Assembly: GCA_030537895.1 (NCBI GenBank)
Contig: JAUNVA010000001.1
Location: forward strand, 124,001-188,000
Source: Bowdeniella nasicola
GTDB lineage: Bacteria; Actinomycetota; Actinomycetes; Actinomycetales; Actinomycetaceae
Reading direction: 5' to 3'
DNA length: 64,000 nt
The translations under genes and the position numbers were made by a program. Below, piece after piece: positions 1 to 9,266 of the stretch (position 1 is the first letter of the stretch; every line of letters begins with the position of its first letter). The notes under the pieces are model-generated. The model was not told the DNA's origin. It made no database searches and saw only the letters and a program-made list of their open reading frames with translations.

Positions 1-1032
1 ACCCCGGCTGAGGTGACAATCCTTGGGGCCAGCGCCGAAGACCTTGGGCTGGCCGCACTGGACTGCACGGTGCGTGAGATCTCGGATCTTTCCCAGGTAG
101 GGGAGCAGCACTTCGACGACGTCATCTACTTCGGGCACGACGCCGAGCGCCTGGGGGAGATCTCGGCACTCGCCTCCGCCCGCTCCATCGTCGCCGTGGT
201 CCTGGGGGGCGCACGTATCGATCGTCCTGTGCACATCGACGTCGGACGCATCCACTATGACTTCGTGCGCTACTGCGGCACGACCGGATCGGATCCGGCC
301 GACGCCTACTCCTGGATCCCCGAGACCGGTGAGATCCGCGATGGCGATGCACTCGCGATCATTGGCGCCGCCGGCCCGATGGGGCTCATGCACACCATGC
401 GCGCGATAGTCCTGGACCGCTCAGACATCCGGATCGACGCGACCGATCTGTCCGATGAGCGCCTCGCGCATCTGGAGGAGGTCGTTACCCCCGCCGCTGT
501 GGAGCATTCGGTACCGATGCGCTACATCAACACGGCGAACGAGGAACTCGAGCCCGGCTACGACTACGTCGTGTGCATGGTGCCGGTACCGGCGCTCGTG
601 GCGCAGGCGGTGGATCTCGCCGGTGAAGACTCGATCGTGAATGCCTTTGCGGGCATCCCGGCAGGCAAGACGGCTGAGATCGACATGCAGGGCGTCATCG
701 AGCGGCGGATCTTCATGATCGGCACGTCGGGTTCGGATGTCTCCGATATGCGGACCGTCGTGAAGAAGATCGAGGATGGCGACTACGACACCACGATCTC
801 GCTCGACGCGATCACCGGCATGGCCGGTTTCAAGGACGCCATTACCTCGGTAATCGATCGCACCTCGGGGGGCAAGATTATGGTCTTCCCGCAGCTGCAT
901 GATCTGCCGCTCATTCGCCTGGCCGATCTCGAAGAGCAGCTCCCTGAGGTGGCGCGTCACCTCAACGGTGGGCTGTGGAATGCCGAGGCTGAAAAGGCGC
1001 TTCTCCAGAGTGCCACGACGGGGCGTGCCTAG
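1..1032 (+). CDS. Zinc-type (MDR) dehydrogenase, sorbose-1-phosphate reductase-like, 5' truncated
   Basis: The reading frame is open from base 1, so the gene begins before the window; the GTG at 13 is probably internal. What is visible is the C-terminal part of a medium-chain dehydrogenase: a Rossmann nucleotide-binding loop (IIGAAGPMGL) followed by alternating strands and helices, with an overall look like L-sorbose-1-phosphate reductase and other polyol/sugar-phosphate dehydrogenases. Catalytic zinc ligands would lie upstream and cannot be checked. It is followed after 84 bases by a DeoR regulator, which fits a carbohydrate-catabolism locus. The substrate cannot be named from sequence. Confidence 0.65.
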   Translation, partial: TPAEVTILGASAEDLGLAALDCTVREISDLSQVGEQHFDDVIYFGHDAERLGEISALASARSIVAVVLGGARIDRPVHIDVGRIHYDFVRYCGTTGSDPADAYSWIPETGEIRDGDALAIIGAAGPMGLMHTMRAIVLDRSDIRIDATDLSDERLAHLEEVVTPAAVEHSVPMRYINTANEELEPGYDYVVCMVPVPALVAQAVDLAGEDSIVNAFAGIPAGKTAEIDMQGVIERRIFMIGTSGSDVSDMRTVVKKIEDGDYDTTISLDAITGMAGFKDAITSVIDRTSGGKIMVFPQLHDLPLIRLADLEEQLPEVARHLNGGLWNAEAEKALLQSATTGRA

Positions 1033-1053
1033 CCGGACGAGATGACGAACCCC

Positions 1054-1082
1054 TTGCGAACAGCTTTGGAACGAAATAAAAT
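1054..1082 (+). promoter_or_regulatory. Promoter of the DeoR / 2-oxoacid dehydrogenase operon
   Basis: A -35 box TTGCGA (1054-1059) and a -10 box TAAAAT (1077-1082) are separated by exactly 17 bases, about 35 bases before the DeoR start. CGAAA occurs at 1072-1076 and again at 1083-1087, 11 bases apart (one helical turn), with CGAA again at 1089-1092. Short direct repeats in this position could be the operator of the DeoR protein itself; that part is inference. Confidence 0.55.
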
Positions 1083-1116
1083 CGAAAGCGAATCGTAAGG
1101 AACTCGAAGGGGAGAG

Positions 1117-1872
1117 ATGGGCAGCGACCGCCGCGAGCGCGAGGCCGTAATCCTCGACGCCCTGGCCAAGGATGGACGCATCCAGGTCTCGGCGATGGCG
1201 AGGCAGCTTCGCGTTTCCGAGGTCACGATGCGTGCGACACTGCGCGATCTTGAGTCGCGCGGCCTCCTGCGTCGGACCCACGGCGGCGCTGTCCCCTCGT
1301 CGATCCACCACGTCCTCGCGCGCCGTTCCCATCGCGCCGACGCGAAGGAACGGATTGCCGCCGCCGCGGCGGACCTCGTGCGTGACGGAGACAGCCTCAT
1401 GATTGAGGCGGGGACGACGACGTCCCTCGTCCCGCGCTTCCTCACGGGAAAGAAGGACCTGCACATCGTCACGAACTCGACCCTGGTCGTGAACAATGCC
1501 CGGGTCAATCCGGAGCTGCACGTGACACTCACGGGTGGGATGTTCCATCGCGCGAGTGAGTCGATGGTCGGGTCGATTGCGCAGCGCACCATCCGCGGTT
1601 TCAACGCGCGGCTGGCTTTCGTCGGCACCGACGGGCTCCGCACCGACGATGCTCTCACCACCCAGTTCGCCGAAGGAGCGGACATCATTGCCGCTATGCA
1701 CGAGAGCGCATGCGAAACGTGGCTGTTAACCGACTCCTCGAAATACGACCACGCAGGCTTCGTGAACGTCTTGAACGTCGAGGACCTGAAAGGCATCATC
1801 ACCGATTCCGAGCTGGCCCCGGAGGCTGGCCAGCTCCTCACAGACCACGGCGTTGACCTACGCGCCGTATAG
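1117..1872 (+). CDS. DeoR-family transcriptional regulator
   Basis: 251 residues, the usual DeoR length. An N-terminal winged helix-turn-helix (about residues 8-58) contains the family segment ending LLRRTHGGAV. The C-terminal DeoRC sensor domain, which binds phosphorylated sugars in studied members, shows the typical TNSTLVV and TGG motifs around residues 122-145 and VGTDGL further on. The ATG has a good ribosome site (GGGGAGAG). The E2 gene follows after only 12 bases, so the regulator most likely controls the downstream 2-oxoacid dehydrogenase genes and itself. The effector is unknown; the family bias and the upstream dehydrogenase suggest a sugar or polyol phosphate. Confidence 0.88.
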   Translation: MGSDRREREAVILDALAKDGRIQVSAMARQLRVSEVTMRATLRDLESRGLLRRTHGGAVPSSIHHVLARRSHRADAKERIAAAAADLVRDGDSLMIEAGTTTSLVPRFLTGKKDLHIVTNSTLVVNNARVNPELHVTLTGGMFHRASESMVGSIAQRTIRGFNARLAFVGTDGLRTDDALTTQFAEGADIIAAMHESACETWLLTDSSKYDHAGFVNVLNVEDLKGIITDSELAPEAGQLLTDHGVDLRAV

Positions 1873-1884
1873 GAAGGATTACTG

Positions 1885-3288
1885 ATGGCAGAGGCAGTTG
1901 TGATGCCCCAAGCGGGCAACACCGTTGAATCGTGCATCCTCGTGTCGTGGAATGTCGCTGTAGGCGACACCGTCGAGGCCAGCACCGTCATCTGCGAGGC
2001 CGAGACAGACAAGTCCACGGTCGACGTGGAGGCCGGCGCGAGTGGAACCGTTCTCGCCCTCCTGGCCGACGAGGGCGACGAGGTCCCGGTGAAGGACCCG
2101 ATCCTCGTGCTCGGTGCCGAGGGAGACAATGCTGAGGCCGCCTTGAAGGAGCTCGGAATCGAACCGGCGACGACCGGTGAGGCAGGCGAAGTTGAGGAGA
2201 GTGACGACGACGATCTCACTCCCGAGGCGAGCGAGTCGAGACCCGTCAAGGAATCGGCTGAACCCGCCCCCGCCCCCGCGCGCGAACGCACTTTTGGGCA
2301 GTCCTCTGGGGCCGCGAGCCCCCGCGCGCGCCGCGCCGCCCAGCACAAGGGCGTCGACCTCAGCGGTCTGTCGGGCAGCGGCCCGGGTGGTCGGATTATC
2401 GAGGACGACGTGCTCGATGCGGCCGCCTCGAGTCCCGGCACGACGGTGGGCGCGCGGGCGACCGGCCAGGGTGCTCCGGACACGCCGGGCACCGGGATCG
2501 GCGGGCGCCACACCCGTGCCGATCTTGACGCGGCTGCGGCGCGCCCCGCTCCCGCGGTGGTCTCCGGTGCCGCGACGCGCGAGTACCCGGGCCCCGTCAG
2601 CGAAACTCCCCTGAAGGGGGTGCGCGCCATCATCGCTGAACGGATGATGCACGCCCTCGCGTCGACCGCTCCGGTCACCTACAACGTCTCCGCCCGGGCG
2701 GAGGGTCTGCTCGGCCTGCGCAAGCGTTTCAAGAATTCCCCGGAGGAGCTCGGCTACTCGCGGATCACGATCGGCGACCTGGTCTGCTATGCGACCGTGC
2801 AAACGCTCCGCCGCCATGGCGCACTGAATGCGCACCTGGAAGACAACACCCTCACGACGTTCCAGTCGGTGCACCTCGGTCTCGCCGTCGATACGCCGCG
2901 AGGCCTGCTGGTTCCGACGATCCGCAACGCGGATGCGATGGGGCTGCGCGAATTCTCCCAGACCTCCTACGATCTCGCCCAGCAGGCAATCGGCGGAAAG
3001 ATCGACCCCGACCTGCTCGGAGGAGCGACCTTCACGGTCTCGAACCTCGGTTCCTTCGGCATGGAGTCCTTCACCCCGATCATCAACGTGCCGCAAACCG
3101 CGATCCTCGGGGTCAATACCATCACGCCGCGTGCTGAGGCGGACGCCGACGGCGAGGTGCGGCTCACCCAGCGGATCGGCTTCTCGCTCACCGCTGACCA
3201 CCGCGCGATCGACGGCGCCGACGCGGCCCGCTTCCTGAAGGATCTCGTCGCCGCCATCGAGAACATCGAACTCACCGTGATCGGCTAG
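1885..3288 (+). CDS. 2-oxoacid dehydrogenase E2, dihydrolipoamide acyltransferase
   Basis: 467 residues with the full E2 architecture. One lipoyl domain spans residues 1-77, with lipoylated Lys43 in ETDKS. An acidic and Pro/Ala-rich linker leads to a peripheral subunit-binding domain at about 145-176 (SPRARR ... GPGGRI). A second linker precedes the acyltransferase core at about 235-467, ending in the catalytic motif HRAIDG (His439, Asp443). The protein forms the core of the complex and passes the acyl group from E1 to CoA. It lies between the DeoR gene and the E3 gene (8-base gap), so the genes are co-transcribed. The acyl substrate (pyruvate, branched-chain or other) cannot be told from sequence. 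Confidence 0.92.
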   Translation: MAEAVVMPQAGNTVESCILVSWNVAVGDTVEASTVICEAETDKSTVDVEAGASGTVLALLADEGDEVPVKDPILVLGAEGDNAEAALKELGIEPATTGEAGEVEESDDDDLTPEASESRPVKESAEPAPAPARERTFGQSSGAASPRARRAAQHKGVDLSGLSGSGPGGRIIEDDVLDAAASSPGTTVGARATGQGAPDTPGTGIGGRHTRADLDAAAARPAPAVVSGAATREYPGPVSETPLKGVRAIIAERMMHALASTAPVTYNVSARAEGLLGLRKRFKNSPEELGYSRITIGDLVCYATVQTLRRHGALNAHLEDNTLTTFQSVHLGLAVDTPRGLLVPTIRNADAMGLREFSQTSYDLAQQAIGGKIDPDLLGGATFTVSNLGSFGMESFTPIINVPQTAILGVNTITPRAEADADGEVRLTQRIGFSLTADHRAIDGADAARFLKDLVAAIENIELTVIG

Positions 3289-3296
3289 GAGAGAGC

Positions 3297-4673
3297 ATGA
3301 CGCACGTAGATGTCACCATCATCGGGGGAGGACCCGGTGGCTATATCGCCGCCGAGCGCCTCGCCCATGCGGGTCGGACTGTCCTGCTCGCGGAACACAC
3401 CGAGGTCGGCGGAACCTGCCTGAACGTCGGGTGTATCCCGACAAAGGCCCTGCTGCACTCGGCGAAGCTCTACCGGCACTCGCGAGACGGCGAGCGTTTC
3501 GGCGTGACGGCTTCCGACGTCGCCGTCGACTTCGCCACCATGCAGAAGCATAAGGCCCGTACGGTCCAGGCCCTCGTCGGAGGAGTACGTCAGCTGCTGA
3601 AACGCGGCAAAGTCGACGTGCGCGCCGAGGCCGCGACCCTCCTGGGCCCCGGTCGCGTGCGCGTGGGGCAGGACGTGATCGAATCGGAGCACGTCATCAT
3701 CGCCACGGGCTCCGAGCCCGTCGTCCCCCCAATCCCCGGCGTCCAGGACAACCCCGCGATCGTCGATTCCACGGGCCTGTTGGCCATCGAGGAGATCCCC
3801 GAGCGACTCGTCGTGATCGGCGGGGGCGTGATCGGCGTCGAGTTCGCATCCCTCTTCGGCGCACTCGGCTCGACGGTTGACGTGATCGAAGCGATGGATG
3901 AGATCGTGCCCTTCATGGACGCCGAGCTCGCCGGTACGCTGCGTACGGCCATGGATAACGTCACCTTCCATACCTCGAGCCGGGTCGAGAAGGTCGACGG
4001 TTCGCGCGTCATCTTCACCGACGCCGACGGCGGCGACCAGCATCTCGACGCTGACGTCATTCTCATGGCGGTGGGCCGTCGCCCCACCCTGACGGGGTGG
4101 GGTGCCGAGGAGGCAGGAGTCGCCACCGACCGCCGCGGCGTACGAGTCGATGACCGAATGCGCACCAATCTGCCGAACGTGTGGGCCGTAGGAGACGTCA
4201 CTGGACGCTCTCTGCTCGCCCACGCCGCCTACCGCATGGGTGAGATCGCCGCCGCCCACATCATCGACCCCCAGCGGGCGGTCCGTGAAGGGCAGGTCCT
4301 GCGTCCCGAAGCGATCCCGTGGGCGGTCTACTCGATGCCCGAGGCGGCCGGCGTTGGCCTCACCGAGGCCCAGGTGCGGGAACGCGGTATCGAGACCGTC
4401 ACCGCGACCGTGCCCCTGATCCTGTCAGGCCGGTTCGTCGCCGAAAACGGGCTTCGCGCGCCGGGAAGCGTCAAGCTCATCGCCGAGGCCGACTCGCGAG
4501 TCGTGCGCGGTATCCACATGGTCGGCCCCTATGCTCCCGAGATGATCTGGGGAGCGGCCGCCATCATCGAACAGGAGATGCGGGTCGAAGACCTGCGTCA
4601 GGTGATCTTCCCCCACCCAACCGTGAGCGAGGGCATCCGCGAAGCAGCGTGGGCCATCGCCGATCAGAACTAG
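3297..4673 (+). CDS. lpdA: Dihydrolipoyl dehydrogenase (E3)
   Basis: 458 residues, normal for E3. The FAD-binding GGGPGG is at residues 10-15, and the redox-active disulfide motif GGTCLNVGCIP gives Cys41 and Cys46. A second GGGVIGVEFASLF nucleotide-binding segment lies in the middle. The C-terminal HPTVSE motif supplies the catalytic His440/Glu445 pair. It reoxidises dihydrolipoamide on E2 and reduces NAD+. Its place between E2 and E1 genes suggests it is dedicated to this complex, while the cell's main pyruvate and 2-oxoglutarate complexes probably use other copies outside the window. Confidence 0.94.
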   Translation: MTHVDVTIIGGGPGGYIAAERLAHAGRTVLLAEHTEVGGTCLNVGCIPTKALLHSAKLYRHSRDGERFGVTASDVAVDFATMQKHKARTVQALVGGVRQLLKRGKVDVRAEAATLLGPGRVRVGQDVIESEHVIIATGSEPVVPPIPGVQDNPAIVDSTGLLAIEEIPERLVVIGGGVIGVEFASLFGALGSTVDVIEAMDEIVPFMDAELAGTLRTAMDNVTFHTSSRVEKVDGSRVIFTDADGGDQHLDADVILMAVGRRPTLTGWGAEEAGVATDRRGVRVDDRMRTNLPNVWAVGDVTGRSLLAHAAYRMGEIAAAHIIDPQRAVREGQVLRPEAIPWAVYSMPEAAGVGLTEAQVRERGIETVTATVPLILSGRFVAENGLRAPGSVKLIAEADSRVVRGIHMVGPYAPEMIWGAAAIIEQEMRVEDLRQVIFPHPTVSEGIREAAWAIADQN

Positions 4674-4691
4674 ACACGAGGCAGCACACAT

Positions 4692-7148
4692 ATGACTAAG
4701 GAACTCATCGTCGATCCGCAGGCCGTCCGGTCCGCGAGTTCGATTAGCTTTCAGGACATCCCCGTTAACGCCTATGAGATGACGTGGAAGGACGAGCTGA
4801 AGCGGCACGGTAAGGATGGGTTGCGCAACATGCTGCGCGACATGATCACCATCCGCACGTTTGAGTCGATGCTCGATTCCATTAAGAAGACCGGCGGCTG
4901 GCAGGGGATCGAATACAACCACCGCGGCCCTGCCCACCTGTCCATGGGCCAGGAGGCTTCCGCCGTCGGCCAGGCTGCCGAGCTCGGTGCTGAAGACTTC
5001 GTCTTCGGCTCGCACCGCTCGCACGGCGAGATCCTCGCCAAGTGCTTCTCCGCCTCCCGCGCGCTCGGCTCCGAGAAGGTCGAGGCCATCATGGAATCCT
5101 TCCTTGACGGCGACACACTGCGACTCGCGGAGAAGGTGAAGCTCGACGGTGACGACGACCGGATCGCAAACTTCATCCTGGTTGGCACTCTCGCTGAGAT
5201 CTTTGCCCGCTCCGCCGGCTTCAACCGCGGAATGGGTGGCTCAATGCACGCCTTCTTCACGCCGTTTGGCTCCATGCCGAACAATGCGATTGTGGGAGGC
5301 TCAGCCCCGATCGCCCAGGGCAGCGCCCTGTTCAAGCGGATCAACAACGAACCCGGCATCGTGATCGCGAATATCGGTGACGCCTCCATGGGGTGTGGCC
5401 CCGTGTGGGAGTCCATGGCATTTGCCGCGATGGACCAATTCCGCACGTTGTGGCGGGAAGAGGACGGCGGCAACCCGCCGATTATGTTCAACTTCTTCAA
5501 CAACTTCTACGGCATGGGCGGCCAGACGTCTGGCGAGACGATGGGCTACGACATCCTCGCCCGCGTGGGTGCCGGCGTGAACGTCGATCAGATGCACGCG
5601 GAGCGCGTCGATGGTTACAACCCGCTTGCCGTCGCCGACGCCGTGAGGCGCAAGAAGGATATTCTCCTGGAGGGCCGCGGCCCCGTCCTCCTCGACACGA
5701 TCACCTACCGCTACGCGGGTCACTCGCCCTCGGACGCCTCCTCTTACCGCACGCGCGAAGAGGTCGAGCTGTGGGAGGAGATTGACTCCATCAAGGACTT
5801 CGGCGACCTGCTCGTGAAGAAGCGGGTGGTGACGCGCTCGGACATCGATGCGATGCATTCGGAGATTGAGGAGCGCCTCGCGAAGGTTCTCGCGATCACG
5901 ATTGACGACGACACCTGCCCGCGCGTGGACGTCCCCTTCATGGAAAAGGTGCTCTTTTCCAACGAGACCGTCCCAGCATTTGCTGACGGTGAGCCCGAGC
6001 TGTCCGAAGCGCTAGAGGACAACGCGCGCGTGAAGTCGATCGCGAAGAAGGTCCGCACCGCGCGGACCGAGGACGGCAAACCGGTCTCCAAGATCCGCAT
6101 GTACTCCTTCCGTGACGGCCTCTTTGAGGCGATGGCCCACGGCTTTGCCACCGACCCGACCATGGCCGCGTGGGGTGAGGAAAACCGTGACTGGGGTGGC
6201 GCCTTTGCCGTCTACCGCGGCCTTACCGAGTTGCTGCCCTACCGCCGCTTGTTTAACTCGCCGATTTCGGAGGCCGCGATTGTCGGCGCCGGTGTCGGAT
6301 ACGCGCTGTCGGGGGGCCGCGCCGTCGTGGAGCTCATGTACTGCGACTTCCTTGGCCGCGCGGGAGACGAGATCTTCAACCAGGCCGCCAAGTGGCAGGG
6401 CATGAGCGCGGGCCTGCTGCGCATGCCTCTCGTCATCCGCGTCTCGGTGGGCAACAAGTACGGTGCTCAGCACTCGCAGGATTGGTCGAGCCTCGTGGCC
6501 CATATCCCGGGCCTAAAGGTCTACTTCCCCGCGACGCCGACCGACGCTAAGGGGATGCTGAACCTCGCGTTGCAGGGCACCGACCCGGTGATTTTCCTCG
6601 AATCTCAGCTCCTTTACGACAAGGGCGAAGAGTTCGAGGTGGGCGGCGTGCCCGAGGGCCACTACGTCACCCCCGAGGGTGAGCCGGTCGTGCGTCGGGA
6701 GGGTAAGGACCTCACGATCGCGACGCTCGGAGCCACGCTCTACCGGGCGCTCGAAACCGCAGACGTCTTGAAGGAGAAGTATGGACTGGAGGCAGAGGTC
6801 ATTGACCTGCGCTTCCTGTGCCCGCTGAACTACGACGTCGTGCTCGAGTCGGTGAAGAAGACCGGAAGGCTGCTGCTGTCCTCCGACGCGGTGACGCGCG
6901 GCTCCTTCCTCAACCAGGTGGCGACCGACATCCAAACCATGGCGTTCGACGACCTGGACGCGCCTGTCACGGTCGTGGGCTCGCGAAACAACGTGACACC
7001 GGCGCCGGAGCTGGAAGACCTCTACTTCCCGCAGGTCGACTGGATGCTCGATGCGATCCACGAGCGGATCCTGCCGCTGCCGGGGCACACGCCCACGACC
7101 AATGCGACGTGTGGTGAGCTGGCGCGCCGCGCTCAGCAGGGTCTCTAA
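4692..7148 (+). CDS. Fused alpha/beta E1 component of a 2-oxoacid dehydrogenase
   Basis: 818 residues join what are usually two proteins. Residues about 35-400 are E1 alpha-like: the thiamine diphosphate/Mg motif begins GDASMG at 229 and ends NN at 270-271, and HSPSD (344-348) matches the alpha phosphorylation-loop segment. Residues about 465-815 are E1 beta-like, with [14 protein letters not shown] (526-539), GAQHSQ (591-596) and a C-terminal transketolase-like domain. The usual GDG is GDA here, and an extra segment ([11 protein letters not shown]) sits inside the TPP motif. It decarboxylates a 2-oxoacid and loads the acyl group on E2. It ends the operon, just before a strong hairpin. The fusion is known in some bacterial lineages; the substrate is not evident. 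Confidence 0.85.
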   Translation: MTKELIVDPQAVRSASSISFQDIPVNAYEMTWKDELKRHGKDGLRNMLRDMITIRTFESMLDSIKKTGGWQGIEYNHRGPAHLSMGQEASAVGQAAELGAEDFVFGSHRSHGEILAKCFSASRALGSEKVEAIMESFLDGDTLRLAEKVKLDGDDDRIANFILVGTLAEIFARSAGFNRGMGGSMHAFFTPFGSMPNNAIVGGSAPIAQGSALFKRINNEPGIVIANIGDASMGCGPVWESMAFAAMDQFRTLWREEDGGNPPIMFNFFNNFYGMGGQTSGETMGYDILARVGAGVNVDQMHAERVDGYNPLAVADAVRRKKDILLEGRGPVLLDTITYRYAGHSPSDASSYRTREEVELWEEIDSIKDFGDLLVKKRVVTRSDIDAMHSEIEERLAKVLAITIDDDTCPRVDVPFMEKVLFSNETVPAFADGEPELSEALEDNARVKSIAKKVRTARTEDGKPVSKIRMYSFRDGLFEAMAHGFATDPTMAAWGEENRDWGGAFAVYRGLTELLPYRRLFNSPISEAAIVGAGVGYALSGGRAVVELMYCDFLGRAGDEIFNQAAKWQGMSAGLLRMPLVIRVSVGNKYGAQHSQDWSSLVAHIPGLKVYFPATPTDAKGMLNLALQGTDPVIFLESQLLYDKGEEFEVGGVPEGHYVTPEGEPVVRREGKDLTIATLGATLYRALETADVLKEKYGLEAEVIDLRFLCPLNYDVVLESVKKTGRLLLSSDAVTRGSFLNQVATDIQTMAFDDLDAPVTVVGSRNNVTPAPELEDLYFPQVDWMLDAIHERILPLPGHTPTTNATCGELARRAQQGL

Positions 7149-7177
7149 GGCGACGATTCGGGCGCCGCACGAATGCC

Positions 7178-7215
7178 CTTCGGCCCCGACCACTCAAGGG
7201 TGGTCGGGGCCGAAG
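7178..7215 (+). terminator. Strong hairpin terminator after the E1 gene
   Basis: A perfect 16-bp inverted repeat (CTTCGGCCCCGACCAC and its complement) encloses a 6-base loop, 29 bases after the E1 stop codon. There is no U-rich tail, as is common in high-GC actinobacteria. It separates the dehydrogenase operon from the flavin reductase gene. Confidence 0.8.
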
Positions 7216-7244
7216 TGTGTCCGGGGAGCCCCGAGAAGGTGGGG

Positions 7245-7250
7245 TAACCT
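7245..7250 (+). promoter_or_regulatory. -10 box (TAACCT) of the flavin reductase gene
   Basis: TAACCT ends 7 bases before the ATG at 7258, so the mRNA probably starts at or next to the start codon. Confidence 0.5.
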
Positions 7251-7257
7251 GGCGGCC

Positions 7258-7773
7258 ATGAATACTTCCCAGGAGCCGCTGCGTGAAGGATTTCGGCGGA
7301 TCTTCCGCCGCCACGTCGCGGGCGTCACCGTCGTCACCTACGACGAGGGTGGTGCGCCCGGCGGATTTACCGCCACGTCGGTCATTTCTGTGGCCGCCGC
7401 ACCACCGGCTATCGCCTTTGCCGTCTCCGCCGGCTCAGCAGCCGGCCAAGCGCTCCGCTCGGTGGACTCGGTGTGCGTGAACTTCCTCGATGACGAGCGC
7501 TCCGACATCGCGACCCGTTTCGCGGCCCGCGGGGCCGACCGGTTCGCCGAGGGAGGCTACCGTCTGCTCCCCGGCGGGGAGCCTGTTCTCGTGGCCGCCT
7601 CCGCGTGGCTCCGAGCCGAGGTCATTGATCGCGTGCCCGTGAGTGAGTCGATGCTCATCATTGCGCGGGTCGCGCAGGTGTCTGCGGCGGAGCATCCCGT
7701 TGCTCAACCGAGCCCACTCGTTTATCTCAACCGCACCTACCGCAAGCTGGCCGAGCTCGACGAACGCGAGTAG
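7258..7773 (+). CDS. Flavin reductase-like, FMN-binding protein
   Basis: 171 residues of the split-barrel flavin reductase family: FRRIFRRHVAGVTVVT, then GGFTATSV and SAGSAAGQ, which line the flavin site in family members, and NFLDD. Such proteins reduce FMN with NAD(P)H, often for a partner monooxygenase; none is visible nearby. A longer in-frame ORF reaches back to 7051 but runs through the terminator, so the ATG at 7258, placed 7 bases after a -10 box, is preferred. The last 37 bases overlap the end of the convergent gene on the minus strand. Confidence 0.8.
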   Translation: MNTSQEPLREGFRRIFRRHVAGVTVVTYDEGGAPGGFTATSVISVAAAPPAIAFAVSAGSAAGQALRSVDSVCVNFLDDERSDIATRFAARGADRFAEGGYRLLPGGEPVLVAASAWLRAEVIDRVPVSESMLIIARVAQVSAAEHPVAQPSPLVYLNRTYRKLAELDERE

Positions 7774-8732
7774 AGCGGCTCGCTGGCGCCGTCGGCCAGG
7801 CGGACGCGCCACCCCACCGAGCCCGCCTCGATCGCACAGTGCTCCCCGGATGGGGACCATACGGCACGCACCTCACACTGCGGATCGGGCAGCGCCCAGG
7901 TGAGGATCACCTCACCATCGATACCGCTGAGCGTGAGGTTCTCCGGCGGTGCGTAGGCACGGGTCACCATGTGGGCGGAGGCGGGGCAGATCCCGCCGGG
8001 GATGACGTAGCCCTCCGCCTGCACGCCCGCAAGTTCGGCCCTCTGCCCGTCAATCGCGTAGGTGAGGTGGGCTCCGCCGTGCGTGGCGCTTACGAGTACT
8101 GCACCGGTGGACGCATCGGGGTAGACGCCCGTAGGAGTCGCGCCCTCCGGCAGGGCGACGACGCGGCTCGACCCACTGACGAGGTGTGTCATCCCCACCT
8201 CGCTGCGAGCAGGGCTGAACGTCGCGACCGTCACGCCGTCGTTTCCGACGCGCCCCTCCAGGTCGGCGGGCACGTCCCGCCTGATACAGCGCGCTCCCTC
8301 GAACCAGTCCCGGAACCACAGATCGATCCGGTTGGCTCGAGGCGCGCTCGCGCTATACAGGACGCCGCGATAGTGGGTGTCGAGCAGGCGGTGTGAGACG
8401 CCCGCGCCGTGCGCGAGCAGATGCAGGCCATCGAGCCCGGACGGGATGATCGTGTGCACGAGATTGAGGAGTGAAATCTGATGGGTGGTGCCCCGCCCCC
8501 AATCGTGTTCGATCACGACGGCGCGGTGGCCCGGGACGAATCGGCCCGTGCACGATGTCGGCAGGGAGGTGAGGGCCCGACCACCGCCGGCAGTGAGCTC
8601 CCACAGCTGCGTCGGCGCCCCGTGGGTACGGGCGAGGACCCGCCCCGTGAGATCGATATCGAGGAGTGAGAAGGTCCGCCGGACCGGTGCCTGCCCCAGG
8701 TGTCCTGGTAGCGGGGGTGTGTCCGGCGTCAT
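7737..8732 (-). CDS. Beta-propeller protein, S9 peptidase N-domain-like, no hydrolase domain
   Basis: 331 residues made of repeated short beta-rich units (for example the TLSGIDGEVILTWALPDPQCEVRAVWSPSG region), like TolB/WD-type blades or the N-terminal propeller of prolyl-oligopeptidase (S9) enzymes. No GxSxG serine motif or alpha/beta-hydrolase domain follows, and no signal peptide is seen. It may be a free-standing propeller or the remnant of a peptidase. The start ATG is placed 6 bases after a CACAAT -10 box. The plus-strand ORF inside it (7839-8396) has no recognisable features. Function unknown. Confidence 0.6.
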   Translation of the reverse strand: MTPDTPPLPGHLGQAPVRRTFSLLDIDLTGRVLARTHGAPTQLWELTAGGGRALTSLPTSCTGRFVPGHRAVVIEHDWGRGTTHQISLLNLVHTIIPSGLDGLHLLAHGAGVSHRLLDTHYRGVLYSASAPRANRIDLWFRDWFEGARCIRRDVPADLEGRVGNDGVTVATFSPARSEVGMTHLVSGSSRVVALPEGATPTGVYPDASTGAVLVSATHGGAHLTYAIDGQRAELAGVQAEGYVIPGGICPASAHMVTRAYAPPENLTLSGIDGEVILTWALPDPQCEVRAVWSPSGEHCAIEAGSVGWRVRLADGASEPLYSRSSSSASLR

Positions 8733-8738
8733 AGTCTG

Positions 8739-8744
8739 ATTGTG
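8739..8744 (-). promoter_or_regulatory. -10 box (CACAAT) of the propeller gene
   Basis: On the minus strand CACAAT lies 6 bases upstream of the ATG at 8732, consistent with a leaderless transcript. It is divergent from the trmL promoter 45 bases away. Confidence 0.4.
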
Positions 8745-8789
8745 GCACTAAACCGCGGGGTTCGGAAGCCTCGGCCCCACGCGGTGGGG

Positions 8790-8795
8790 GACAAT
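8790..8795 (+). promoter_or_regulatory. -10 box (GACAAT) of trmL
   Basis: GACAAT lies 6 bases before the GTG at 8802. This spacing supports GTG as the start and a leaderless mRNA. Confidence 0.45.
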
Positions 8796-8801
8796 GAACG
8801 G

Positions 8802-9266
8802 GTGTTCCACATCGTCTTCCACGAGCCGCGAATCCCCGGCAATACGGGCGCTGCAATCCGGCTGGCCGCGTGCACGGGCGCGACCTTGCACCTGGTCGAA
8901 CCGCTCGGCTTTGACTTCTCGGATGCGCACCTGAAACGGGCGGGACTCGATTATCATGACCTCGCTGAACTACGGGTGCACCCGAACTTCGACGCACTCG
9001 TCGCGGAGCTTGCGGGCGCGCGCATCTGGGCGATGTCCGGGCACTCCAGCCGCTATCACGCCGACGTCGCCTTTCAGGCCAGCGACGCTTTTCTCTTCGG
9101 CTGTGAGCCGACGGGGCTGCCGTCCTCGATCATGACCGACCCCCGGCTCGCGGGGGTGCTGCGGATCCCGATGCGGGAGGGACGACGGTCGCTGAACCTT
9201 GCAAACTCGGCAGCCATCACGGTTTACGAGGCGTGGCGCCAACACGGCTTCGCTGGGGGAGTTTAG
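8802..9266 (+). CDS. trmL: tRNA (cytidine/uridine-34-2'-O)-methyltransferase TrmL
   Basis: 154 residues, close to the E. coli TrmL length (157). It carries the SPOUT-family motifs EPRIPGNTG near the N-terminus, LFGCEPTGLP in the middle and IPMREGRRSLNLANSAAI near the C-terminus, which make the knotted SAM-binding site. It methylates the ribose of the wobble base in tRNA-Leu isoacceptors. The frame extends upstream to 8742, but homology begins at the GTG (VFHIVFHEPRIPG), which also fits the -10 spacing. Its TAG stop interleaves with the TAA of the convergent second SPOUT methyltransferase gene. Confidence 0.9.
   Translation: MFHIVFHEPRIPGNTGAAIRLAACTGATLHLVEPLGFDFSDAHLKRAGLDYHDLAELRVHPNFDALVAELAGARIWAMSGHSSRYHADVAFQASDAFLFGCEPTGLPSSIMTDPRLAGVLRIPMREGRRSLNLANSAAITVYEAWRQHGFAGGV

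Noticed and set aside
421-1701. Long minus-strand ORF (426 aa) across the dehydrogenase and DeoR genes
   Set aside because: It is the antisense shadow of two clear plus-strand genes, is rich in Arg/His/Gly without domain motifs, and is expected in high-GC DNA.
9263-9266. Interleaved stop codons of the two convergent SPOUT methyltransferase genes
   Set aside because: A neat overlap (TAG on one strand, TAA on the other), but tail-to-tail overlaps are frequent in this compact genome.
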